From NCBI GenBank assembly GCA_001692895.1, contig KV748195.1, forward strand, positions 930,001 to 994,000: a DNA stretch of 64,000 nucleotides. Reading direction: 5' to 3'. Both the position numbers and the translations under genes were made by a program. The stretch is from Cenococcum geophilum 1.58. Its lineage: Eukaryota > Ascomycota > Dothideomycetes > Gloniales > Gloniaceae. The notes beneath the pieces were generated by a model. It saw nothing but the letters and a program-made list of their open reading frames with translations, did not search any database and was not told where the DNA came from. Below, piece by piece: positions 10,905 through 22,896 of this stretch. Each line of letters opens with the position of its first letter. Position 1 is the stretch's first letter.

Positions 10905-12779
10905 CTAAAAATCCGGTCGCTGCCGGGCAACTGGGACCTGGAACCTCTTTCGTCCACTAATCACCCAATCACACATGGCGAACAAAATCACTGCCAGTAC
11001 TAATGGTCCCGCATAATTCATATTGGTCCCCGTAACCGGCAGGAAGGTTGGGAAGGGCATCCAAATGACGATAAAAATAACGTAACACATAGCGAACAGA
11101 TTAATGGGGATGCCTGCCTTCCCAAGCCGGAACGGGCCGTAGGCGGGGGGTTTTGATGAGATGCGCTTCATGAAGAAGAACAAGATCGGAAAGAAGTAGG
11201 ATATGTAGAGAGCGAGTGCCGGGAGTGATATCAAGGCGTTGAGGGCAGTTGATGAGCCGATGTTGATGATGGCGAGAAGGAGGATGCAAGTTCCGACGAG
11301 CCCAAGCGCATTGAGCGGCATTTTAAGGGTGGGGTGGACCTGTAACGTGGCAAAATCAACAAGTGTTCGACAAGAAATTTGTGGCCGAGCAATGTTCTAC
11401 TCACGGCTCCAAAAACGCTCGAGAATGGCAATCCTTTATCTCTCGAGAACGCCCATACGAGGCGCGAGACAGATGCAAATACGTTGAAGAAGGCAATAAA
11501 TATGATTATAGCAAGCATGACGACGAATAGGTTGGCAGCATGTTTAGATCCTGTAGCTTCGTAGTAGACTTCAATGATGGGTAGTAGGGTAGGCGTGCTG
11601 GCGACCTTGTCCACGTCGCCGATAGTGAAGAGGAGGCAGAGGATATAGGCGAACTGCATTATGCTGTTCATCAAGACGGAGGCAACCATGCTGCGGGGGA
11701 CATGGGTTTTGGCTTTTTTGACTTCGTCGCCTGCGGGTAGAATTAGTTATTTTGAGGCACTATAGTGTCGGAGAGATTTTAAGAGATAATACTCATATGA
11801 AGAACGCCGTCAAAGCCTAGCAACTGGTCAGTACAATAATATTAAGCAAAATTTGTAAAATTTAGGTAACGCACCTGTAAGAGGGTATGTTACTGTCAAC
11901 AATCCAATCCCCCACGCAACAGCAGCATTTGACCATCCACTGACATCGTGCGTCAATGTGCTAAATACATAGCTCGCCGTGCTGCGTTGTGCCAATACTA
12001 CCAAGGTAATAATGGAGACAATAAAGAAGACTACATGGCAAATAGCTCCTATCATCTCAAGGGTGTTTAGAAGACGCCTAAACCAGAAATTTCCGATAAA
12101 CGGGAAAACTACAAACGCCCACATAATGAGCGTTGTGTGCCATCTTTCAGGCACGTAGTCTGGATAGTTAAAAATAGCCAGGCCTACAACAATGTTGGAA
12201 AGAATGGCAGGGTTCGACGTGCAACTGCATATCCATGCGAAGACGGTCACCCAGCCTGACAAGAGTTAATTGGCATTCTGTTGCAAGGCCAAGTGAATTA
12301 CCTTGCATCAAACCCCAGAATTCGTTCCATCGCGGGGCGAATTTAGCGGACCACCTATACTGAGCGCCGACAGTGGGATCAATAGAAGCCATTTCGGCTA
12401 GCGAGATGGCTACCGTGGTGGTGCCAATGCCCGCAAACAAGCTCCCGTAGAACATGGCAGCAGGTCCGCCATTGGCGAGAGAGAACTGGAATGTTACTGC
12501 GGCTGCTTCCCAAGAACATTGCAGGATGAAACCAAAGTTGATGGCTGATACAAAGTTGATGTATTTCTGTAAATCTGTTAAATTCGCCCCAAATTGGAAA
12601 GAAAAGATAGGAGAAGGTGCGTGCGTGTGTATGTTCTGAGAGAATACCTCAAGAGCTCCAACATTCTTAAGACTTTGCTTCTCGCCGGGCCTGATATGGT
12701 CATCCCCAACAGCTTCGTGGACGCCAACGTCTTCAACATTAGTCTTCGCAGCCATCTCAATGTCCTTGTCGTCAGCCAT
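10905..12779 (-). CDS. APC-superfamily permease (choline / GABA / amino-acid transporter type), six exons
   Basis: Predicted plasma-membrane transporter of the fungal amino acid/choline permease family, about 520 residues with roughly 12 hydrophobic segments, the usual size. Exons on the minus strand: 12779-12648, 12566-12302, 12255-11875, 11816-11793, 11730-11405, 11339-10905. Introns are 81, 46, 58, 62 and 65 bp with GT-AG ends, and all phases close. The micro-exon of 24 bp restores the conserved motif GFDGVLHMSDEVKKA (from about residue 260), typical of HNM1/UGA4-like permeases; LANGGPAAMFYG lies in the N-terminal part. The start at MADDKD was chosen because upstream in-frame residues look like untranslated leader. 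The N-terminal 45 residues are charged and cytosolic. The substrate cannot be told from sequence: choline, GABA or other amines. One GATAAG lies about 105 bp upstream (12883-12888). No damage was seen. Confidence 0.9.
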
Positions 12780-13754
12780 TGTGCAAAGCATGCAAAGCAG
12801 GGAAAGGTGGAAAGGCACAATTCCAGCAGGACGGTTAGTGGATAGGACTCGCAAGAGCTGAGGGAAGATTATTGCAGTCCAAGATAAGCGGAAACAACGT
12901 GATCCATGAACTGGCGGCACGACGGGAAGCGCGGGGAATTTGTCGGTTTACAATGGGGAGAACGGGCCGGACACCCCCGGTTGGCTTGCGCTATGGTAAG
13001 AAATTCGTAGTAGTAGTGAAACAGCCAGACTGGATTACTTTGCGATGCTGCTCGGCTGAAGACCCTGACCTGTTATCGGCCGCTCTTCGTCTGGCCTTTG
13101 TCTGCCGCCCATCCCCCTCACAGCAGTTCAATTACTCGTGCACAGAGATGTGATTGGAGTGATCAGTCAGCCAGTCAGCCAGCCAGCCTTCTGGCGCCGT
13201 GATTGTAAGCGTTAGTGGCAGACGGCGAACAATCCTGGTTCTTCGTGGGGTCGAATCAAGCGGGAGCTTGTTACTGTCAGTGCGTCGGAGAGTGCGTCGA
13301 AGAGCGTCGGTCAGTGCGTCGGGGAGTATCCCGCGGACGGCCACCAAGCCTGAACAAGCCTAAACCAAGCCTGCAGAACCCTGCAGAAGACTCTGGCATT
13401 TCATTTCGATGGTCGCCAGTGGCAGCGGGAGGAATCCTGGAGACCGAGCCCGGGTGGGACCGTGCGAGCCTCGCCTCGCCTCCCCCCGGGTTGCAGCTTG
13501 CATCTTCCATCCCTGGTTCCCCTCTGCGACCTCCAACCAAGTCCATTCCGAGATTAGAACTGTGAACTTGACCGTGGGCCGCTCACTCTCAAACATCTTC
13601 ATACCTACTCTTGCCTTAGACTCACGTTTTCTTCACGTTCTCTCCACGTTCTGTCCATGTTTTCTCCACGTTTTCTCCACGACTAATCTCCTCGTTCACT
13701 TCATTGCTGAATCTTCTCATGCCATCCCAATGCCCGCTCTGAGGCTTCCGCAAT
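12780..13754. promoter_or_regulatory. Shared divergent promoter of permease and rhodopsin-domain gene
   Basis: 975 bp between two start codons facing away from each other. Contents: GATAAG at 12883-12888 (AreA/NIT2-type site); tandem AGCC/AGTC repeats at 13164-13188; a run of AGTGCGTCGG units about 12 bp apart at 13277-13325; pyrimidine-rich sequence from about 13440; and an 11-bp TCCACGTTTTC array at 13622-13683. Open frames here overlap on both strands and have no recognisable product. Which elements serve which gene is not evident. Confidence 0.6.
13622..13683 (+). repeat. Degenerate 11-bp tandem repeat (TCCACGTTTTC)
   Basis: Six units follow one another, variants of TCCACGTTYTC, in nearly exact 11-bp steps. 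The array ends 72 bp before the start codon of the rhodopsin-domain gene. It could be a binding-site array, a transcribed leader or a neutral tandem repeat. Confidence 0.8.
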
Positions 13755-15041
13755 ATGTCTGGCGAACTCGCACCTTTGGGCAAGCTTACCGATAACAATC
13801 GGGGTCCAATAGTCATCATATCCGCATATTCTTGGGTCTTTGTTACTCTGATCATCGCCATAATCCGCTTTGGCCTCGCTATACATCAGAAGTTGGGGTT
13901 CAACCTCGATGATTTGACCTTCTCATTAGCCACTGTGAGTCACCAAGGCCCGATTAATACACGTTCTTGTTGACCCACCCTGACTGCAGCTACTCGCCAT
14001 AGCAGATTCGGCATGCTATCATGTATCCGTCAATGCTGGGCTTGGCCGGCATCTTTCAGACCTTAGTCCGGATCATCTGGATTTGTACTACAAGGTTGGT
14101 TGCATCGATATACCTGCACAATGCGCAACTGACCTCCGAAGATGATGTTCACAGGTCAATACCTCGGAATCGCTGCCATGGCGTGCGCGAAGACCTCCGC
14201 CGTACTTCTTTCAGATGGCATAGTTCCCCAGGAGCCACGACGTTACTACGCCATGCTCTCAATCATAGGAACATGGGCACTGTTCTCTGTACTTGCCGTA
14301 TCATTTCAGTGCCAGTTGCCTCACCCATGGGTATTTGTTCCATCTAAATGCTCTAGCCACGGCGATCTCCAATACCCCATCATTATCGGAAACCTGTTGA
14401 CAGACACGTTGCTTGCCGTTTGGATCATACCCACCATCTGGAAGCTCCTCATGGACCTCAGAAAACGCGTCATCGTCATGGTCCTATTCGGCACACGGCT
14501 GATGTAATCCTCCACCCCGTAACCCTTTACTAGCTTCATACTCACCAAGCTTAGTGTATCTTTCGCTGCCATCGGCCAAATCATATCAGTTGCACAAAAT
14601 CTGCACTCTCCAGACCAAACTTGGGCACAATTCGGCCCATCCCTCTGGACACAAGCCGTCATTAACCTGTCCGTAATCTGTGCCACCCTCCCACGCACCA
14701 ACCGATTCCTTGCCAGCCTACAGTCTGGGCGTGCCACCATACGCCTCACTCAATTCGAGCTCGATACATCCCACAATGCGTCTCAAGCCCCAACCCCTGA
14801 GGAACCACCCCTGAAGTTGGCTCCATCGTTGGACAATCAATTGAGCACTAGTGTGAGCTCCGGGCAGAAGAAGAAGAAAAGGAGCATCGAGGATTGGAAA
14901 ATGTATATGGCCATGGAGAGTAGCCAGGATGATGAAACCAGTACGAGTAGTTTATTCAATCAGGGAGGTGTGGTTTTGAGGCATGACCTTACGCAGCAGG
15001 TAGAGATTGTGAGGAAAAAGCCAGTGACAGTACGTAGATAG
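13755..15041 (+). CDS. Fungal rhodopsin-domain integral membrane protein (seven-helix), four exons
   Basis: Predicted 377-residue membrane protein of the fungal rhodopsin-fold family common in Pezizomycotina (annotated as integral membrane or rhodopsin-domain proteins; biochemical role largely unknown). Exons: 13755-13934, 13990-14094, 14142-14503, 14555-15041; introns of 55, 47 and 51 bp are GT-AG and all phases close. Family signs: LGFNLDDLTF after the first helix, NAGLGRHLSDL before helix 3, the small-residue helix GIAAMACAKTSAVLL, and a loop with paired cysteines (FQCQLP...PSKCSSHG). The last 120 or so residues are a polar cytosolic tail with a KKKKRS cluster. The start is supported by the neat N-terminus MSGELAPLG and an intron at a family-typical place. 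No retinal-lysine claim is made; these proteins generally lack it. Confidence 0.85.
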
Positions 15042-15753
15042 TCAATAGTAAGCCTTTTAAACTGTGCAAATACGTCGCAGACGTCTATTTTGGCTCCCGC
15101 GTTCGTTTTATTTAGTGATACCTCGGGCCCGGATTATGCTGCGACTTTCTACATCAGTCCAGTGTAAGATTACCGTTATCTATTAATTCAGAAGTTCACC
15201 AATAGCCTACTCTCGTCCGTCACCAGGAACACCTCAAATTGTGCCTAAAAAGGGTCAAGTTTCGACCTCGCTACATCAGCTTCCCAAAACCCCAGTCATT
15301 TCATTAAGCAGGGGAATTCTCGCCGATCGCCTCGCAGTTCTTAGCCTAAGGTTAAAACATTTGCAAAACAATTATCTACGAGATTATTGGTTACAATTCC
15401 TCATGACGGATATGCCATTGATGCAATCTCTTTTCAATCTTATATCCGTTGTATTGTACCAGTGATCTACTTGGAGCGGGGTCTATTTGGAGCTCCAATG
15501 TGGATCGGCTTCGATGTGGATTTGGATTGGGCCTTCTGGTTGGTGGATTGGAGTGGATCTACGGTTGATTTAACTCTTGGAGCTCCAGATCTATACCCAA
15601 TTCGAAGTACGGCTGAGGAGGAATAGAGCGCTGAGGGGTCAGTGTAAAAGAAGAAGCCAATCGGCAAGTCCCCTAACTCTACCACTGACTCCGTTACGGC
15701 TCTGTATCTACACTTACTGTTATGGTGTTGTATTCAACCTTCCTACCTCTACA
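15042..15753. other. Gene-free stretch, normal base composition
   Basis: 3' flank of the rhodopsin-domain gene followed by non-RIP-degraded sequence. It holds two TTGGAGCTCCA-type motifs (near 15487 and 15577) and the segment CAGTGATCTACTTGGAGCGG near 15461, which recurs with two changes near 59231. No gene was recognised. Confidence 0.5.
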
Positions 15754-16699
15754 ATGGAACGATTTCTCTTAGTACGCCCACCTCCACCATCTAACGACGT
15801 TATCCTTGCCCCAAAATCGATTAATTTAAAAGCCGGCAATATAAAGGAGGTGGTTGAGTTCAAGCTATCCCCTAACCCGTCGACTTAGGTCCGTAGCTTA
15901 TTAATAAGCGCTAGCCAATTAGATTAACTATATCCAATAGCCGTGCTTAGATATTTAAAGCCTTTAATATTGCTTAATTCTTATACAAAATCTCTGCTTA
16001 AGCTTATCCTTTAGAGTTAAGTTGTATAATATAAGGCTGCTGGCTAGCATTATTCCTATAAAACGGTATCTTGTAAGTTAATCGTTAAATTCTATAGAGA
16101 GTAGTTTTAATCCTAGTATTTAAGCATAGACTACATACTTTATAGACCTCAACGGGTTAAAGGATAGGGCAAGAACTATATTCAATATAACGCCTTAATA
16201 AAGAAACCAAAGCATATAAAGCAACGTACGTTACCAATATAGCTTTAGGGTAAGGATCTTTAGCAGCTATAAGATTCTCTTAAAGGACCGTCGCTCTTGC
16301 TTATAAATAGATATTAATAGGGCTAATAAGTGCCTCTGCCACTGGTACGGGCCTCCGCGTAAGGGCATATTTAATAATATAAATGTTAGAGTTATAGAGG
16401 GAGAGCCTATACAAATAGTATCACTAAAGGAAGCCTTAAAGGCTCGAGTTGCCGCGTATAAGGAAGCTATAGAGGAAGCCATAAAGGCAGCAGTAGAGGC
16501 AGCAGTAGAGGTAGTAGTAGAGATAGCAGCAAATATAGTAGTAGAGGCACCTTTAGGGGAGCTAGGTAGGCCGGGTAAGCCAGTGGCTATAGAGCTAGAT
16601 AATAACGAGAGTAAGAGCTACGATAAGGGCGCATATGCTGCCTTTAAGGAGGCGATTAAGGTAGAAGATTACGAAGCTTCTTATATAGAGGTTTTATAA
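15754..16699 (+). pseudogene. Unidentified degraded ORF with Ala/Glu-rich C-terminus
   Basis: A start at 15754 (MERFLLVRPPPP) leads into about 44 clean codons, then the composition turns abruptly AT-rich near 15890 and stops appear. From 16307 to a TAA at 16697-16699 a frame of about 130 codons is open: it holds a Cys/His patch (KCLCHWYGPP), then an Ala/Glu-rich helix-like stretch (YKEAIEEAIKAAVEAAVEVV) and an acidic tail. Linking the two parts is inference; they may be unrelated. The family was not recognised; a transposon-encoded protein is plausible since gypsy copy B inserted 220 bp downstream. Confidence 0.35.
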
Positions 16700-16921
16700 T
16701 TTAGGGTTAATTTAATATATTCTTCCTTTCTTACCCTTTTCCTTACCTTCTGCTAAGACTTACTATTTATAGTATATATTTAATCTAGAGTTATATTAGA
16801 GTCCTAGAGCTTTACCGCCCCTTTAGTATATAGAGTAGATTTAGGGGCTAAATCTACTCCACTCTAGTCTAATAAGATTTCTATATTATAAGTAGTATAA
16901 TACCGCGTATATAGTCCTTAG

Positions 16922-17133
16922 TGTTACGGCTTAAACAAATGCCTCTAAACCGAAGCTTGAACGAATGCTGTATTACGAAGATACTAAGCTAAGGAGAAGG
17001 AAAAAGGGGTCGCCAGGACCGATGTAAACAAATATATAGGGTAAGCCGCCAAGGCGCTAGCTTTAGGCGAGCCAATCGTAGGTTGGTAGAATATGGCAGA
17101 ATTTGGCAGGTAACGTACGATAGCGCCGTTATA
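16922..17133 (-). repeat. 3' LTR of gypsy copy B
   Basis: Begins TGTTACGGCTTAAACAAATG and ends GCCGTTATA, followed by the pyrimidine side of the polypurine tract. It carries GGTAGAATATGGCAGAATTT, a motif also seen in other LTRs of this window. It is the intact (empty) counterpart of the right LTR, which shows exactly where the MITE entered. Confidence 0.85.
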
Positions 17134-20100
17134 TCACCCCCCTCTTTAAAAGAAAGCCTGCCCTTAGGCTTAGTTAGAAATAGGGTAGTACTAGGCTTAT
17201 AAACGTAGGATTATAAAAATATAAGATGCGGAGATAAAGGGGACACAAGTACGTCCAGACTAAGTATAAAGGGCGATTGTGGGCTAAGTGGAAGCACTAG
17301 GCCAGAAAGAGTAGCCGCTAAAAGTCTTAGTATGGATCTGACCAATTAGACAACTTCGACTGGCGGTCAAAGTTCCTAGACATCTGAAATTTTACGGTAC
17401 TAGTAGAAAACGGCAGAATATGACAGAATTTGGCAGGTAGCTGTATTAGGGCTTTAGGGCGTTTTTGTCCCTATATTCTTCCGGTAACTTATTATTTTTA
17501 TTATACTAGTATTCCATCTATTCGTCTAGGTACTTTAGGGGTCCAGGCGTATTAGGGTATTAATTATAGAATTCTTTAAGCTTTTAGGGGCAGCCTATAA
17601 AGTTCTACGTAGGGTACTAGGTTAGGTTAGGATTATAGCCCTTCTATTAGACACGGTATTTTAGCGTTCCCCGTACTATCTTATAGGCTAGTATTTTATT
17701 AACCTCCTATTTATTATTACCGTTTACTTAAACTAGTAGGGGAGGCTCATTTTTTGTCTAGGTAATAGGTCGTTTATAGCTTTCCGTAACTTATCTGGTA
17801 AGAAAATAGGATAAACCCTAATTAAATCTAGGAGCTTTATCTTATATAAGTTGCCTATCTTCTTAAGAACCTTATATGGTCCTACTATCTAGTAGTCTAG
17901 CTTACGGCTGGGTTGTTTAGTCTTTTAATTCCTTATAGTAACCTAGACTATATTGCCAGGGGCAAAATCGGGCTCTTAACGGTGTTTGTTCGCCTACTAT
18001 TCCATTAACCTTTAAGCTTTTTCTAGGTTCTTGCGGGCTACCGTCTAGGCCTCCTCTAATTATTTAGCGTACTGTTAGGCCTTAGTATAGGATAGCTTCT
18101 CTTATATAGTCTGGGGTTCTTCTAGCCTTTTCTAATTAAAGCTTATATAGGGTAAGTATCCTATTTCTAGCTAAATTAGGGTAAACCCTGTAGAGTTATG
18201 GGGTAGGGTTGCTTGCGCGTAGTTTATTAAGGGTAATAGTTTAGACTAGTTATCCTAGAAATAGTTAATAAAGGGCCTAAGCCTCTGGTTTAGGTACTGA
18301 TTTATTATCTCTATCTAACCGTCTATCTGGGGGTAATAAGCTATAGAAAGCTTTAGCTTAATACTTAGGATCTAGGTAAACTTATTCTAGAAGGCTAATA
18401 TAAACTATAGCCTATAATTAGATATAATAGTATCTAGTAGTCCGTAGATTTGGTAGACGTAATAGATATATAGCCGGGCTGCCTCTTTAGTATTAATGTT
18501 TTTATAATAGGGAATTAAGAACGGGCGTTTACTAAAGCGGTTAACTATAACTATAACTATATTATATCCGTTACGGTCCCTAGGTAGTTTATAAAAGTCT
18601 ATAAAGATATGCTACTAAGGGCGCTCTAGTATTGGGAGTGGCTTAAGTAGTCCTAGGGTCTTATCCTGTGGGATTATAGCTCTCTAACAGTCTTCGCAGT
18701 TCTATATATATTAATTAATATCTACAACTATTCTTAGCTAATAGTAGCGGCAGTTAATAATTTTACGGGTCTTATTCTTACTAGGGTATACCATAAAGAC
18801 TTAGCAATAAGCTTTGCGGATTAGTTTAGTCCGTAAATTATTAACATTAGGGACTATAAGCCGCTCCTAATATAGGAGTAATCCTTCCTCCGTCTTAAAA
18901 TTGGGGTTTCCTTTTACGGCTTATTCGCGGAGAGCCCTTAGGGCGTTAGCCGTGCGGTTTATAGTTAGAAGGCGGTTAATTAGCCCTATTAGCTTATCTA
19001 AGGACTCCTCTATTAGTGTTAGCTCGTTTTACTATAAGTTTAGCTCCTTAAGGATCCGCGGGTTAAGCTATTCTAGATAAAGGAGGGCGCGCGTCTAATA
19101 TTGGGTCTTTAACTTATCCTAAGGCCCTACGTCTTATTCTCTTTAGGTTAAGGTATTAGCCTTAAAGTTTTACTTACTAGAACGATATATAATCGTAAAG
19201 AAGAATTAAAAGAGTATTTTGGCCTACTAGGCTTATTATTTAGTAAGCTGCTTTATAGTTATAAAGTACTTTAGGGCTTTATAATCTGTATATATCTTAA
19301 TTCGGGAGTTTATACCTTTAAGCTCTACGCGCTATTAAGAGAGTAATTAAATAATAGCTAATATTTCTTTATTATATACTTTATAGTTATACTTAGCCAG
19401 GTCTATTATCTTTAAGAAGAAAGCTATAAGGTACTATTTACCGTTTGGATGTAACTGTAATAGGATTCCCGCTATAACCCTATTAGAGGCGTCCGTTTCT
19501 AGCATTAATTTAAGGTCTAAGTTATAGTAATAAAGGATTAGGAAAGAGATAAGCCAATTTTTTATCTCTTTAAAGGCTTTTATATAGCTATTATTAAAGA
19601 TAAAAGGCGTGTCCTTCCTAGTTAGTCGTATAAAAGGTTTTGCTATAATTCCATAGTTATAGATAAACTAATAGTAGAAGTTATAAAAACTAAGGAAGAA
19701 CTAGATTCCCTTTACTATATAAGGGGGCTTCTAGTTATAAATTGCCTCTACCTTCTTAGGGTTAACCTTAATTTCTTCTATAGTTATAATAAACCTAAGG
19801 TATTTTATACGTTTTACCCTAAACTCGTATTTCTTAATATTAACTTATAAGCCCGCGTTCTATAGTCTCTCCAGAACCTTTTTAACGTAAACTTAATACT
19901 TAAGTTTATTGTCTAAGTATATAAGAATGTCGTCTAGGTATACCGTGCAGAATTCATTAAGGTAATTAAAAAGAACGTTATTTATATACCTTTGGTACAT
20001 AGCTAGTCCGTTTATTAGTTTAAAAGGAAGAATTTTATATTTATAGGAACTATAATAGGTACAGAATATTGTTAAATCTTTAAATATAGGGTCTATCCTA

Positions 20101-22896
20101 ATTTAGTAGAAAGCTTAGCGGATATTAAGTTTAGTAAAGATCTTTGCCTAGCTTAGATATATAAGGGTCTCGTTAATTAAAGGAATAGGATACCGGTCCT
20201 TTTAAGTAATAGCGTTTAGCTTTTAATAGTTAATATAAAAATAAAGGCCTCTATTAGGCTTTTTTANNAATAGNATAGGGNAAGTAAAAGGGGCTTAACT
20301 TNGCTTNATAAACCCTTTATCTAGGTTATTAATTAAGTACTGCTTTATTACTTTTAGCTTATCCATTAATTAATAGTAGAGGGGGCTATAGCCTAGCGAG
20401 TTATTGGCTTTTAATTAAATCTTATAATTATACGTCTAATAAGGGGGTAACTTATCTAAGGCCGCCTTTAAGAATGCATTCTTATAGTTTATATAAATGG
20501 TAAGAAGGAGGCGTTTAACTAGTTCCTTATCGGTTTCCTTAGCTGGCCTTTCCTCTCTATTATTAATAATTTAGTTAATCTTATATAGGCTTATTATAAA
20601 GACNTTATTNTNCTTNNNGTATATATTAAAGTNNAANNCTATAGNNNTAATTNCNGNNATNTNTANNNTAGGGGGNTTNNCTAATAATAGGGGCGTATAT
20701 AACTTTAGGGACTTCTAGGGTACTAGCGTTATTATTACTCCTTTTAGCTCTTATTATATCTTTTAGAGGTTATCCCTTATATCCTATTAATACGTTCTTT
20801 TTTATACTAGTTAGATCCATGTAATTTAGACGTTATTTATATTACTATTTATCCTGCTTCTATATATAGAGTCCTCTTTAAATATAGCGCTTTAGGAGAG
20901 TATCTTTGTTAGTATAGAGTTCTTTCTAGCTTTGCGGCGGGCGTCTTCTTAGGTAAAGGCTAGGTCACGTACCTGGACATCCTGCTAGTAGGTAGGGTTA
21001 GCCCTTATAGCTAGTATCTCGCGGTTAGTTCAGATCTCCCTAATAAAGGAGGGCAACCTTGGTCTATCCTCCGGCTAGATAAACCGTCTTTATTGCATAT
21101 TTAACCAAATATTAAAATAGGATATTTATTTTCGTCCGAGGATTATATTATAAGACCCTAGGTCTAAAATGCAAAAGGGGATACTATATTAGCGTTGTCC
21201 GTTAAGAGCAATATATAACTTTAAGATATGGGTAACGGGCTAACTGGCTTAGCCGTTATAGCCTTTTACCTAGATAGGCTTCTCTAGTCAGATGGCTTCT
21301 GTATTTAGAAACTTAGCAATATTATTTATATAGGCAGTATTTATAAAGGCGAAGCTATTTGCTCTAGTGTTAATAAGGGCAGTTATATTAACTCTATATC
21401 CATTTTAAGATACTATATATAGAACTATAAAATGCTTTCCACCCATTAACTAACTAAGATTAATCTCTTTAAGATTAATAGGGTACCCTAGGGGGGAGTT
21501 TTTCCCTAGGGTTCTTCTTTTCCTAACTTATTAGACATTTCTCTTTCCTCTATCTCCTTAATATCGCCTATATCCTTTAGCTCCAGGTAGGATAAGATAA
21601 AATAACCCTACTTATTGTAATTATAGCACGTAGCCAAGGCAGGGTTAATTAGAGTATTGCGGTAAATACTAGTTAATAGCGTGGTACGTAACTAGTCGGG
21701 TAAGGCTCGCTAGTGCGTAGTTATAACCGCCTTTAGTATAGGAGTAGTCGTAACCTATCTTCCTGCTCTAGCTTCTATAGGTATAGCTAGCGAGTTTTAA
21801 TTATTACGGAGTTGCTTCTACTAATTAGGGCAGGCGTTAATCTACTTTAGTTCTAAGTTTAATAATAGGCAACGGGTTATAAGTCTTTTATAGATTAGTA
21901 GGTTATTTAAGGTTATAGCGATCTTTTCTTATAGCTGGATTATTAGCTTATTGTATAGGTCTAATTAGTAGTTCTTAAGGGGAACCTAGCCTTCTCCTAT
22001 AAGGTGTAGGAATTAAGTCTAAAATTTAGTAAAGGGTTAATTTAGTTTTATTATTAGGCGATTATAGTTATAACGGGCATCCCGTACTTTGTTTAGGTTA
22101 ATATAAATAGCCGCTAGGTGCCGTATTATCTTATTAATAGATATAAATTAGATAGGGGAGTCGTCCTTAAACTTGGCTTAAAGGTGCCATTAGGCGTCCC
22201 TAGTAGTTTAACTAAAAACATAGAGTATTTTAGCTTCTTTAGAAAGGAAGTAGTTATAGTTAATACGGAGCTTTCCTTATACTTAAATCCTCTAATTCTT
22301 AAAGGTAGGGTCTATCCCATTAAATAGTAGTAGGGGGTTAGGGAGCTTAACGGACTTTAATTGCTTTATTATTATATCCATACTCCTTAGTATATTATAT
22401 TTAGTGGAGTAAATAGGTTAGCTAGGGCTTTAAGAAGGGGAAGCTAGGCTATTTTATAGGGCCGTAAGGCTTTCTAGGATCTCTTATAGGGTTTCTTATA
22501 TATTTCTCGCTTTAAGATAATTAGCTTTCTGGCTGGCTATAAGGGCGCGAATCTGCTTATATATGTCTATAATATTATTATTATCTTCAATTTCTAATCC
22601 TAATTAGATCTTAGGTTTCTCTCGAGTAAAGGCAGCTCTCTTAGATGAGCTTGCTTTAGGTACCATTATTAGCTTCCTAAGGTTTGTCGGTATTATACGC
22701 TTTAGTTTTAATTCTAGGGGTATAGGTCTAGTCCTCTCTAGCTTATAAGGTAGGATATTATCTAGGCCTTCCCAGGTAATATAGAGTTGTTTTAGTATCT
22801 AAGTATAGCGCGTTAATACGTTGTTGCAGACGAAGTTTCTTTAAGGTGGGATATTATTAAGGCCTTCCCAGGTAAGGTAGGGTGAGCTTAGTATAA

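Noticed and set aside
13132-13602. Several overlapping ORFs on both strands
   Set aside because: They overlap each other in the GC-richer divergent promoter and show only low-complexity Pro/Arg/Ser sequence.
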